A stretch of DNA of 64,000 nt from Lineus longissimus (Eukaryota > Nemertea > Pilidiophora > Heteronemertea > Lineidae), in assembly GCF_910592395.1 (NCBI RefSeq), contig NC_088312.1, forward strand, positions 1,054,001 through 1,118,000. The letters run 5' to 3'. The notes under the pieces were generated by a model. The model saw nothing but the letters and a program-made list of their open reading frames with translations. It made no database searches and was not told the DNA's origin. Shown here in pieces: positions 46,611 to 60,100 of the stretch. Position 1 is the stretch's first letter; each line of letters starts with the position of its first letter. The position numbers and the translations under genes are program-made.

Positions 46611-46730
46611 ATATTATAGATTATGTTCGTAGTTGATTTTAATGTTTAAATGGCTTTCTCAAAAATGTTTTAGAAGCGAGGTCAACAGGGTCAAAAGAAA
46701 TAGTCTTTGGCGCCAAGGATGTCAGTGTTA

Positions 46731-47163
46731 CCAGATCTAGGAATTTAGAGCTTGGGGGGTTAAGGGCCTAGCTTTATTTATGTGGGGTCATGTCAGGACA
46801 TTGGTTCCTTACAGGGTAATTCAGTAGCAGGCCTATTTCCTTTGTGATTCTAATATTGGGTGTAGGCCTATGTGGGTTCTCCCTGCCTGTGTTCTGGGCC
46901 ATTTGACCAGTTCATGTCCGTGTGAGAGGTTTAAAATATATATCTATATCATTGACAGGTTAGTGCAGTTTCATTTGTTTTCTGTGTATTTTCATGTTTT
47001 GTCATCATTGTAAGTGCTTCATATTTTGTCATCATTGTAAGTTCATGTCCGTGTGAGACGTTTAAAATATATATCTACATGTATATCATTTAGGCCTACA
47101 GAAGTGTCATAAGTTATTGCTCTGAAGAAGAAAGTCGATTGTCATCCGGAAGAAGCAGTTTGT
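46731..47163. repeat. unrelated insert in the first satellite unit
   Basis: The first unit follows the consensus from about 46611 to 46730 and again from 47164, but the roughly 240 bp expected in between are replaced by about 433 bp of other sequence. This insert contains two direct repeats of about 40 bp (46911-46955 and 47041-47091, both with TTCATGTCCGTGTGAGA). Confidence 0.75.
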
Positions 47164-48498
47164 CTGTAGTAACAAACTTAATGCTCATCACTGATAATGA
47201 ATTTAGCGCCGACTTGTCAAACCATTCTCTGGAGTGCTCGAACACCTAAATCAGTGTGTAGTTCAGCTTGAAAAGTTCGGGTGAAGGGGTTTCCTTCGTG
47301 ATAATATTCATAACGGTATAAGATGATGGTATAAGAGGGCCGGCGAATCTAGGAACTGGAAGAAGAGGGAGCGTGCTCTGCATTTCTCACCATAATTCCT
47401 GGACAGGTGTGTTCCAAAATTTCATGAGTGGTAAATTAAAAACATTTACATCAATTAGGAGTCGTGCATCTGGTGCACCCGCTTGGATCCGCGCCTGATA
47501 AACGTACATGAATGAATAATAACAAGAACATTTTTCAAAAAAACTCGAAAAAATAGATTCGCCGGGGTTCAAACTCGTGACCATCCAATTCACAGTGCAA
47601 CCGTCTAACCACCGAGGCCATCAAGGCTTTAATAGTAGACCGGGATTTTTGTTATTAAAGTCGTCGCCATATTGAAGAAGCGCCATGATTGTGACGAGGT
47701 CTCGCTGGCGGAAGGGTAATTGGGTGCAAATAGTTCCAAGCTAACCGTATAATTCGATAGTGCGACCGATTTTTCTTGATATGTCGTATTTATATAGCTC
47801 GGTGATATATTAGATAATGTTCGTAGTTGATTTTAATGTTTGAATGTCTTTCTCAAAAATGTTTTAGAAGCGAGGTCAACAGGGTCAAAAGAAATAGTCT
47901 TTGGCGCCAATGATGTCAGCAATGGCGAATTTGAATTAAGATTCGAGTCGTTTCTTTTGGTGTCGGAAGTGCGCAAGCACACGGCAATCGTATTCATACA
48001 GCTCCGTGCACGTGATTTGAAGGGACAGTTTGGGTGAGGGATTTACGTGACCAGAAAGTTGATATGTAATTTAAATCTATCCGCGCGCCTGCTCATCACT
48101 GTAGTTACAAACTAAATGCTCATCACTGATAATGAATTTAGCGCCGACTTGTCAAACCTAATCTGCATGGAGTGCTCGAACACCTAAATCAGTGTGTACT
48201 TCAGCTTGAAAAGTTCGGGTGAAGGGGTTTTCTTCGTGATAATATTCATAATGGTATAAGATGATGGTATAAGAGGGCCGGCGAATCTAGGAACTGGAAG
48301 AAGAGGGAGCGTGCTCTGCATTTCTCACCAAAATACCTGGACAGGTGTGTTCCAAAATTTCATGAGTGGTAAATTAAAAACATTTACATCAATTAGGAGC
48401 CGTGCATCTGGTGCACCCGCTTGGATCCGCGCCTGATAAACGTACATGAATGAATAATAACAAGAACATTTTTCAAAAAAACTCGAAAAAATAGAGTC

Positions 48499-48565
48499 GC
48501 CGGGGTTCGAACTCGTGACCATCCAATCCACAGTGCAACCGTCTAACCACCGAGGCCATCAAGGC
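48499..48565 (-). ncRNA. tRNA-like pol III-type segment, repeated in every unit
   Basis: Minus strand: GCCTTGATGGCCTCGGTGG (A-box-like), then GAGTTCGAACCCCGG (B-box-like: TTCGAAC with a mutated first base), followed 8-12 nt later by a T6-T8 run, the pol III stop signal. Other copies start at about 47561, 49437, 50371, 51304, 52238, 53172, 54105, 55038, 55973, 56908, 57846, 58781, 59715, 60653, 61588, 62526 and 63457 (truncated). The acceptor stem does not close, the D and T stems have mismatches and no anticodon arm is clear, so it is not a working tRNA. A SINE head, a tRNA pseudogene or a small RNA gene are possible. Confidence 0.6.
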
Positions 48566-49715
48566 TTTAATAGTAGACCGGGATTTTCGTTGTTCAACTC
48601 GTCGCCATATTGAAGAAGCGCCATGATTGTGACGAGGTCTCGCTGGCGGAAGGGTAATTGGGTGCAAATAGTTCCAAGCTAACCGTATAATTCGATAGTG
48701 CGACCGATTTTTCTTGATATGTCGTATTTATATAGCTCGGTGATATATTAGATAATGTTCGAAGTTGATTTTAATGTTTGAATGGCTTTCTCAAGAATGT
48801 TTTAGAAGCGAGGTCAACAGGGTCAAAAGAAATAGTCTTTGGCGCCAATGATGTCAGCAATGGCGAATTTGAATTAAGATTCGAGTCGTTTCTTTTGGTG
48901 TCGGAAGTGCGCAAGCACACGGCAATCGTATTCATACAGCTCCGTGCACGTGATTTGAAGGGACAGTTTGGGTGTGGGATTTAGGTGACCAGAAAGATGA
49001 TATGTAATTTAAATCTATCCGCGCGCCTGCTCATCACTGTAGTTACAAACTAAATGCTCATCACTGATAATGAATTTAGCGCCGACTTGTCAAACCTAAT
49101 CTGCATGGAGTGCTCGAACACCTAAATCAGTGTGTACTTCAGCTTGAAAAGTTCGGGTGAAGGGGTTTTCTTCGTGATAATATTCATAATGGTATAAGAT
49201 GATGGTATAAGAGGGCCGGCGAATCTAGGAACTGGAAGAAGAGGGAGCGTGCTCTGCATTTCTCACCAAAATACCTGGACAGGTGTGTTCCAAAATTTCA
49301 TGAGTGGTAAATTAAAAACATTTACATCAATTAGGAGCCGTGCATCTGGTGCACCCGCTTGGATCCGCGCCTGATAAACGTACATGAATGAATAATAACA
49401 AGAACATTTTTCAAAAAAACTCGAAAAAATAGAGTCGCCGGGGTTCGAACTCGTGACCATCCAATCCACAGTGCAACCGTCTAACCACCGAGGCCATCAA
49501 GGCTTTAATAGTAGACCGGGATTTTCGTTGTTCAACTCGTCGCCATATTGAAGAAGCGCCATGATTGTGACGAGGTCTCGCTGGCGGAAGGGTAATTGGG
49601 TGCAAATAGTTCCAAGCTAACCGTATAATTCGATAGTGCGACCGATTTTTCTTGATATGTCGTATTTATATAGCTCGGTGATATAATAGATAATGTTCGT
49701 AGTTGATTTTAATGT

Positions 49716-52700
49716 TTGAATGGCTTTCTCAAAAATGTTTTAGAAGCGAGGTCAACAGGGTCAAAAGAAATAGTCTTTGGCGCCAATGATGTCAGCAATG
49801 GCGAATTTGAATTAAGATTCGAGTCGTTTCTTTTGGTGTCGGAAGTGCGCAAGCACACGGCAATCGTATTCATACAGCTCCGTGCACGTGATTTGAAGGG
49901 ACAGTTTGGGTGAGGGATTTAGGTAACCAGAAAGTTGATATGTAATTTAAATCTATCCGCGCGCCTGCTCATCACTGTAGTTACAAACTAAATGCTCATC
50001 ACTGATAATGAATTTAGCGCCGACTTGTCAAACCTAGTCTGCAGTGCTCGAACACCTAAATCAGTGTGTACTTCAGCTTGAAAAGTTCGGGTGAAGGGGT
50101 TTTCTTCGTGATAATATTCATAATGGTATAAGATGATGGTATAAGAGGGCCGGCGAATCTAGGAACTGGAAGAAGAGGGAGCGTGCTCTGCATTTCTCAC
50201 CAAAATACCTGGACAGGTGTGTTCCAAAATTTCATATGTGGTAAATTAAAAACATTGACATCAATTAGGAGCCGTGCATCTGGTGCACCCGCTTGGATCC
50301 GCGCCTGATAAACGTACATGAATGAATAATAACAAGAACATTTTTCAAAAAAACTCGAAAAAATAGAGTCGCCGGGGTTCGAACTCGTGACCATCCAATC
50401 CACAGTGCAACCGTCTAACCACCGAGGCCATCAAGGCTTTAATAGAAAACCGGGATTTTTGTTGTTAAAGTCGTCGCCATATTGAAGAAGCGCCATGATT
50501 GTGACGAGGTCTCGTTGGCGGAAGGGTAATTGGGTGCAAATAGTTCCAAGCTAACCGTATAATTCGATAGTGCGACCGATTTTTCTTGATGTGTCGTATT
50601 TATATAGCTCGGTGATATAATAGATAATGTTCGTAGTTGATTTTAATGTTTGAATGGCTTTCTCAAAAATGTTTTAGAAGCGAGGTCAACAGGGTCAAAA
50701 GAAATAGTCTTTGGCGCCAATGATGTCAGCAATGGCGAATTTGAATTAAGATTCGAGTCGCGTCTTTTGGTGTCGGAAGTGTGCATGCACACGGCAATCG
50801 TATTCATACAGCTCCGTGCACGTGATTTGAAGGGACAGTTTGGGTGTGGGACTTAGGTGACCAGAAAGATGATATGTAATTTAAATCTATCCGCGCGCCT
50901 GCTCATCACTGTAGTTACAAACTAAATGCTCATCACTGATAATGAATTTAGCGCCGACTTGTCAAACCTAATCTGCAGTGCTCGAACACCTAAATCAGTG
51001 TGTACTTCAGCTTGAAAAGTTCGGGTGAAGGGGTTTTCTTCGTGATAATATTCATAATGGTATAAGATTATGGTATAAGAGGGCCGGCGAATCTAGGAAC
51101 TGGAAGAAGAGGGAGCGTGCTCTGCATTTCTCACCAAAATTCCTGGACAGGTGTGTTCCAAAATTTCATGAGTGGTAAATTAAAAACATTTACATCAATT
51201 AGGAGCCGTGCATCTGGTGCACCCGCTTGGATCCGCGCCTGATAAACGTACATGAATGAATAATAACAAGAACATTTTCAAAATAACTCGAAAAAATTGA
51301 TTCGCCGGGGTTCGAACTCGTGACCATCCAATCCACAGTGCAACCGTCTAACCACCGAGGCCATCAAGGCTTTAATAGTAGACCGGAATTTTCGTTGTTC
51401 AAGTCGTCGCCATATTGAAGAAGCGCCATGATTGTGACGAGGTCTCGCTGGCGGAAGGGTAATTGGGTGCAAATAGTTCCAAGCTAACCGTATAATTCGA
51501 TAGTGCGACCGATTTTTCTTGATATGTCGTATTTATATAGCTCGGTGATATAATAGATAATGTTCGTAGTTGATTTTAATGTTTGAATGGCTTTCTCAAA
51601 AATGTTTTAGAAGCGAGGTCAACAGGGTCAAAAGAAATAGTCTTTGGCGCCAATGATGTCAGCAATGGCGAATTTGAATTAAGATTCGAGTCATTTCTTT
51701 TGGTGTCGGAAGTGCGCAAGCACACGGCAATCGTATTCATACAGCTCCGTGCACGTGATTTGAAGGGACAGTTTGGGTGAGGGATTTAGGTAACCAGAAA
51801 GTTGATATGTAATTTAAATCTATCCGCGCGCCTGCTCATCACTGTAGTTACAAACTAAATGCTCATCACTGATAATGAATTTAGCGCCGACTTGTCGAAC
51901 CTAGTCTGCAGTGCTCGAACACCTAAATCAGTGTGTACTTCAGCTTGAAAAGTTCGGGTGAAGGGGTTTTCTTCGTGATAATATTCATAATGGTATAAGA
52001 TGATGGTATAAGAGGGCCGGCGAATCTAGGAACTGGAAGAAGAGGGAGCGTGCTCTGCATTTCTCACCAAAATACCTGGACAGGTGTGTTCCAAAATTTC
52101 ATAAGTGGTAAATTAAAAACATTGACATCAATTAGGAGCCGTGCATCTGGTGCACCCGCTTGGATCCGCGCCTGATAAACGTACATGAATGAATAATAAC
52201 AAGAACATTTTTCAAAAAAACTCGAAAAAATAGAGTCGCCGGGGTTCGAACTCGTGACCATCCAATCCACAGTGCAACCGTCTAACCACCGAGGCCATCA
52301 AGGCTTTAATAGTAGACCGGGATTTTCGTTGTTAAAGTCGTCGCCATATTGAAGAAGCGCCATGATTGTGACGAGGTCTCGCTGGCGGAAGGGTAATTGG
52401 GTGCAAATAGTTCCAAGCTAACCGTATAATTCGATAGTGCGACCGATTTTTCTTGATGTGTCGTATTTATATAGCTCGGTGATATAATAGATAATGTTCG
52501 TAGTTGATTTTAATGTTTGAATGGCTTTCTCAAAAATGTTTTAGAAGCGAGGTCAACAGGGTCAAAAGAAATAGTCTTTGGCGCCAATGATGTCAGCAAT
52601 GGCGAATTTGAATTAAGATTCGAGTCGTTTCTTTTGGTGTCGGAAGTGCGCAAGCACACGGCAATCGTATTCATACAGCTCCGTGCACGTGATTTGAAGG

Positions 52701-54300
52701 GACAGTTTGGGTGAGGGATTTAGGTAACCAGAAAGTTGATATGTAATTTAAATCTATCCGCGCGCCTGCTCATCACTGTAGTTACAAACTAAATGCTCAT
52801 CACTGATAATGAATTTAGCGCCGACTTGTCAAACCTAGTCTGCAGTGCTCGAACACCTAAATCAGTGTGTACTTCAGCTTGAAAAGTTCGGGTGAAGGGG
52901 TTTTCTTCGTGATAATATTCATAATGGTATAAGATGATGGTATAAGAGGGCCGGCGAATCTAGGAACTGGAAGAAGAGGGAGCGTGCTCTGCATTTCTCA
53001 CCAAAATACCTGGACAGGTGTGTTCCAAAATTTCATATGTGGTAAATTAAAAACATTTACATCAATTAGGAGCCGTGCATCTGGTGCACCCGCTTGGATC
53101 CGCGCCTGATAAACGTACATGAATGAATAATAACAAGAACATTTTTCAAAAAAACTCGAAAAAATAGAGTCGCCGGGGTTCGAACTCGTGACCATCCAAT
53201 CCACAGTGCAACCGTCTAACCACCGAGGCCATCAAGGCTTTAATAGAAAACCGGGATTTTTGTTGTTAAAGTCGTCGCCATATTGAAGAAGCGCCATGAT
53301 TGTGACGAGGTCTCGTTGGCGGAAGGGTAATTGGGTGCAAATAGTTCCAAGCTAACCGTATAATTCGATAGTGCGACCGATTTTTCTTGATGTGTCGTAT
53401 TTATATAGCTCGGTGATATAATAGATAATGTTCGTAGTTGATTTTAATGTTTGAATGGCTTTCTCAAAAATGTTTTAGAAGCGAGGTCAACAGGGTCAAA
53501 AGAAATAGTCTTTGGCGCCAATGATGTCAGCAATGGCGAATTTGAATTAAGATTCGAGTCGCGTCTTTTGGTGTCGGAAGTGTGCATGCACACGGCAATC
53601 GTATTCATACAGCTCCGTGCACGTGATTTGAAGGGACAGTTTGGGTGTGGGACTTTGGTGACCAGAAAGATGATATGTAATTTAAATCTATCCGCGCGCC
53701 TGCTCATCACTGTAGTTACAAACTAAATGCTCATCACTGATAATGAATTTAGCGCCGACTTGTCAAACCTAATCTGCAGTGCTCGAACACCTAAATCAGT
53801 GTGTACTTCAGCTTGAAAAGTTCGGGTGAAGGGGTTTTCTTCGTGATAATATTCATAATGGTATAAGATTATGGTATAAGAGGGCCGGCGAATCTAGGAA
53901 CTGGAAGAAGAGGGAGCGTGCTCTGCATTTCTCACCAAAATTCCTGGACAGGTGTGTTCCAAAATTTCATGAGTGGTAAATTAAAAACATTTACATCAAT
54001 TAGGAGCCGTGCATCTGGTGCACCCGCTTGGATCCGCGCCTGATAAACGTACATGAATGAATAATAACAAGAACATTTTCAAAATAACTCGAAAAAATAG
54101 ATTCGCCGGGGTTCGAACTCGTGACCATCCAATCCACAGTACAACCGTCTAACCACCGAGGCCATCAGGGCTTTAATAGTAGACGGGATTTTCGTTGTAC
54201 AAGTTGTCGCCATATTGAAGAAGCGCCACGATTGTGACGAGGTCTCGCTGGCGGAAGGGTAATTGGGTGCAAATAGTTCCAAGCTAACCGTATAATTCGA
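49716..54300. repeat. higher-order duplication block 1 (about 2.8 kb shift)
   Basis: Rare variants recur 2801 bp apart: GTGTGCATGCACAC and AGTCGCGTC in units 50650 and 53451, and the deletion ACATTTTCAAAATAACTC near 51270 and 54072. A block of at least two units was duplicated at three-unit spacing. Confidence 0.85.
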
Positions 54301-57186
54301 TAGTGCGACCGATTTTTCTTGATATGTCGTATTTATATAGCTCGGTGATATAATAGATAATGTTCGTAGTTGATTTTAATGTTTGAATGGCTTTCTCAAA
54401 AATGTTTTAGAAGCGAGGTCAACAGGGTCAAAAGAAATAGTCTTTGGCGCCAATGATGTCAGCAATGGCGAATTTGAATTAAGATTCGAGTCGATTCTTT
54501 TGGTGTCGGAAGTGCACAAGCACACGGCAATCGTATTCATACAGCTCCGTGCATGTGATTTGAAGGGACAGTTTGGGTGTGGGACTTAGGTGACCAGAAA
54601 GATGATATGTAATTTAAATCTATCCGCGCGCCTGCTCATCACTGTAGTTACAAACTAAATGCTCATCACTGATAATGAATTTAGCGCTGACTTGTCAAAC
54701 CTAATCTGCAGTGCTCGAACACCTAAATCAGTGTGTACTTCAGCTTGAAAAGTTCGGGTGAAGGGGTTTTCTTCGTGATAATATTCATAATGGTATAAGA
54801 TGATGGTATAAGAGGGCCGGCGAATCTAGGAACTGGAAGAAGAGGGAGCGTGCTCTGCATTTCTCACCATAATTCCTGGACAGGTGTGTTCCAAAATTTC
54901 ATGAGTGGTAAATTAAAAACATTTACATCAATTAGGAGCCGTGCATCTGGTGCACCCGCTTGGATCCGCGCCTGATAAACGTACATGAATGAATAATAAC
55001 AAGAACATTTTTCAAAAAAACTCGAAAAAATAGATTCGCCGGGGTTCGAACTCGTGACCATCCAATCCACAGTGCAACCGCCTAACCACCGAGGCCATCA
55101 AGGCTTTAATAGTAGACCGGGATTTTCGTTGTTAAAGTCGTCGCCATATTGAAGAAGCGCCATGATTGTGACGAGGTCTCGCTGGCGGAAGGGTAATTGG
55201 GTGCAAATAGTTCCAAGCTAACCGTATAATTCGATAGTGCGACCGATTTTTCTTGATATGTCGTATTTATATAGCTCGGTGATATAATAGATAATGTTCG
55301 TAGTTGATTTTAATGTTTGAATGGCTTTCTCAAAAATGTTTTAGAAGCGAGGTCAACAGGGTCAAAAGAAATAGTCTTTGGCGCCAATGATGTCAGCAAT
55401 GGCGAATTTGAATTAAGATGACTAGTCGTTTCTTTTGGTGTCGGAAGTGCGCAAGCACACGGCTATCGTATTCATACAGCTCGGTGCACGTGATTTGAAG
55501 GGACAGTTTGGGTGAGGGATTTAGGTAACCAGAAAGTTGATATGTAATTTAAATCTATCCGCGCGCCTGCTCATCACTGTAGTTACAAACTAAATGCTCA
55601 TCACTGATAATGAATTTAGCGCCGACTTGTCAAACCTAGTCTGCAGTGCTCGAACACCTAAATCAGTGTGTACTTCAGCTTGAAAAGTTCGGGTGAAGGG
55701 GTTTTCTTCGTGATAATATTCATAATGGTATAAGATGATGGTATAAGAGGGCCGGCGAATCTAGGAACTGGAAGAAGAGGGAGCGTGCTCTGCATTTCTC
55801 ACCAAAATACCTGGACAGGTGTGTTCCAAAATTTCATAAGTGGTAAATTAAAAACATTGACATCAATTAGGAGCCGTGCATCTGGTGCACCCGCTTGGAT
55901 CCGCGCCTGATAAACGTACATGAATGAATAATAACAAGAACATTTTTCAAAAAAACTCGAAAAAATAGAGTCGCCGGGGTTCGAACTCGTGACCATCCAA
56001 TCCACAGTGCAACCGTCTAACCACCGAGGCCATCAAGGCTTTAATAGTAGACCGGGATTTTTGTTGTTAAAGTCGTCGCCATATTGAAGAAGCGCCATGA
56101 TTGTGACGAGGTCTCGTTGGCGGAAGGGTAATTGGGTGCAAATAGTTCCAAGCTAACCGTATAATTCGATAGTGCGACCGATTTTTCTTGATGTGTCGTA
56201 TTTATATAGCTCGGTGATATAATAGATAATGTTCGTAGTTGATTTTAATGTTTGAATGGCTTTCTCAAAAATGTTTTAGAAGCGAGGTCAACAGGGTCAA
56301 AAGAAATAGTCTTTGGCGCCAATGATGTCAGCAATGGCGAATTTGAATTAAGATTCGAGTCGCGTCTTTTGGTGTCGGAAGTGCGCAAGCACACGGCAAT
56401 CGTATTCATACAGCTCCGTGCATGTGATTTGAAGGGACAGTTTGGGTGTGGGACTTAGGTGACCAGAAAGATGATATGTAATTTAAATCTATCCGCGCGT
56501 GCTCATCACTGTAGTTACAAACTAAATGCTCATCACTGATAATGAATTTAGCGCCGACTTGTCAAACCTAATCTGCAGTGCTCGAACACCTAAATCAGTG
56601 TGTACTTCAGCTTGAAAAGTTCGGGTGGAGGGGTTTTCTTCGTGATAATTTTCATAATGGTATAAGATGATGGTACTATAAGAGGGCCGGCGAATCTAGG
56701 AACTGGAAGAAGAGGGAGCGTGCTCTACATTTCTCACCAAAATTCCTGGACAGGTGTGTTCCAAAATTTCATGAGTGGTAAATTAAAAACATTTACATCA
56801 ATTAGGAGCCGTGCATCTGGTGCACCCGCTTGGATCCGCGCCTGATAAACGTACATGAATGAATAATAACAAGAACATTTTTCAAAAAAACTCGAAAAAA
56901 TAGATTCGCCGGGGTTCGAACTCGTGACCATCCAATCCACAGTGCAACCGTCTAACCACCGAGGCCATCAAGGCTTTAATAGTAGACCGGGATTTTCGTT
57001 GTCCAAGTCGTCGCCATATTGAAGAAGCGCCATGATTGTGACGAGGTCTCGCTGGCGGAAGGGTAATTGGGTGCAAATAGTTCCAAGCTAACCGTATAAT
57101 TCGATAGTGCGACCGATTTTTCTTGATATGTCGTATTTATATAGCTCGGTGATATATTAGATAATGTTCGTAGTTGATTTTAATGT

Positions 57187-60100
57187 TTGAATGGCTTTCT
57201 CAAGAATGTTTTAGAAGCGAGGTCAACAGGGTCAAAAGAAATAGTCTTTGGCGCCAATGATGTCAGCAATGGCGAATTTGAATTAAGATTCGAGTCGTTT
57301 CTTTTGGTGTCGGAAGTGCGCAAGCACACGGCAATCGTATTCATACAGCTCCGTGCACGTGATTTGAAGGGACAGTTTGGGTGTGGGATTTAGGTGACCA
57401 GAAAGATGATATGTAATTTAAATCTATCCGCGCGCCTGCTCATCACTGTAGTTACAAACTAAATGCTCATCACTGATAATGAATTTAGCGCCGACTTGTC
57501 AAACCTAATCTGCATGGAGTGCTCGAACACCTAAATCAGTGTGTACTTCAGCTTGAAAAGTTCGGGTGAAGGGGTTTTCTTCGTGATAATATTCATAATG
57601 GTATAAGATGATGGTATAAGAGGGCCGGCGAATCTAGGAACTGGAAGAAGAGGGAGCGTGCTCTGCATTTCTCACCAAAATACCTGGACAGGTGTGTTCC
57701 AAAATTTCATGAGTGGTAAATTAAAAACATTTACATCAATTAGGAGCCGTGCATCTGGTGCACCCGCTTGGATCCGCGCTTGATAAACGTACATGAATGA
57801 ATAATAACAACAACATTTTTCAAAAAAACTCGAAAAAAAAGATTCGCCGGGGTTCGAACTCGTGACCATCCAATCCACAGTGCAACCGTCTAACCACCGA
57901 GGCCATCAAGGCTTTAATAGTAGACCGTGATTTTTGTTGTTAAAGTCGTCGCCATATTGAAGAAGCGCCATGATTGTGACGAGGTCTCGTTGGCGGAAGG
58001 GTAATTGGGTGTAAATAGTTCCAAGCTAACCGTATAATTCGATAGTGCGACCGATTTTTCTTGATGTGTCGTATTTATATAGCTCGGTGATATAATAGAT
58101 AATGTTCGTAGTTGATTTTAATGTTTGAATGGCTTTCTCAAAAATGTTTTAGAAGCGAGGTCAACAGGGTCAAAAGAAATAGTCTTTGGCGCCAATGATG
58201 TCAGCAATGGCGAATTTGAATTAAGATTCGAGTTGCGTCTTTTGGTGTCGGAAGTGCGCAAGCACACGGCAATCGTATTCATACAGCTCCGTGCATGTGA
58301 TTTGAAGGGACAGTTTGGGTGTGGGACTTAGGTGACCAGGAAGATGATATGTAATTTAAATCTATCCGCGCGTGCTCATCACTGTAGTTACAAACTAAAT
58401 GCTCATCACTGATAATGAATTTAGCGCCGACTTGTCAAACCTAATCTGCAGTGCTCGAACACCTAAATCAGTGTGTACTTCAGCTTGAAAAGTTCGGGTG
58501 GAGGGGTTTTCTTCGTGATAATTTTCATAATGGTATAAGATGATGGTACTATAAGAGGGCCGGCGAATCTAGGAACTGGAAGAAGAGGGAGCGTGCTCTG
58601 CATTTCTCACCAAAATTCCTGGACAGGTGTGTTCCAAAATTTCATGAGTGGTAAATTAAAAACATTTACATCAATTAGGAGCCGTGCATCTGGTGCACCC
58701 GCTTGGATCCGCGCCTGATAAACGTACATGGATGAATAATAACAAGAACATTTTTCAAAAAAACTCGAAAAAATAGATTCGCCGGGGTTCGAACTCGTGA
58801 CCATCCAATCCACAGTGCAACCGTCTAACCACCGAGGCCATCAAGGCTTTAATAGTAGACCTGGATTTTCGTTGTCCAAGTCGTCGCCATATTGAAGAAG
58901 CGCCATGATTGTGACGAGGTCTCGCTGGCGGAAGGGTAATTGGGTGCAAATAGTTCCAAGCTAACCGTATAATTCGATAGTGCGACCGATTTTTCTTGAT
59001 GTGTCGTATTTATATAGCTCGGTGATATAATAGATAATGTTCGTAGTTGATTTTAATGTTTGAATGGCTTTCTCAAAAATGTTTTAGAAGCGAGGTCAAC
59101 AGGGTCAAAAAAAATAGTCTTTGGCGCCAATGATGTCAGCAATGGCGAATTTGAATTAAGATTCGAGTCGTTTCTTTTGGTGTCGGACGTGCGCAAGCAC
59201 ACGGCAATCGTATTCATACAGCTCCGTGCACGTGATTTGAAGGGACAGTTTGGGTGTGGGACTTAGGTGACCAGAAAGATGATATGTAATTTAAATCTAT
59301 CCGCGCGCCTGCTCATCACTGTAGTTACAAACTAAATGCTCATCACTGATAATGAATTTAGCGCCGACTTGTCGAACCTAGTCTGCAGTGCTCGAACACC
59401 TAAATCAGTGTGTACTTCAGCTTGAAAAGTTCGGGTGAAGGGGTTTTCTTCGTGATAATATTCATAATGGTATAAGATGATGGTATAAGAGGGCCGGCGA
59501 ATCTAGGAACTGGAAGAAGAGGGAGCGTGCTCTGCATTTCTCACCAAAATACCTGGACAGGTGTGTTCCAAAATTTCATGAGTGGTAAATTAAAAACATT
59601 GACATCAATTAGGAGCCGTGCATCTGGTGCACCCGCTTGGATCCGCACCTGATAAACGTACATGAATGAATAATAACAAGAACATTTTTCAAAAAAACTC
59701 GAAAAAATAGAGTCGCCGGGGTTCGAACTCGTGACCATCCAATCCACAGTGCAACCGTCTAACCACCGAGGCCATCAAGGCTTTAATAGTAGACCGGGAT
59801 TTTTGTTGTTCAAGTCGTCGCCATATTGAAGAAGCGCCATGATTGTGACGAGGTCTCGCTGGCGGAAGGGTAATTGGGTGCAAATAGTTCCAAGCTAACC
59901 GTATAATTCGATAGTGCGACGGATTTTTCTTGATATGTCGTATTTATATAGCTCGGTGATATATTAGATAATGTTCGTAGTTGATTTTAATGTTTGAATG
60001 GCTTTCTCAAGAATGTTTTAGAAGCGAGGTCAACAGGGTCAAAAGAAATAGTCTTTGGCGCCAATGATGTCAGCAATGGCGAATTTGAATTAAGATTCGA

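Noticed and set aside
48499-48565. Functional tRNA gene in each satellite unit
   Set aside because: The acceptor stem does not pair, an A-box position that is almost invariant in tRNAs is changed, and no anticodon arm folds convincingly. Kept only as tRNA-like.
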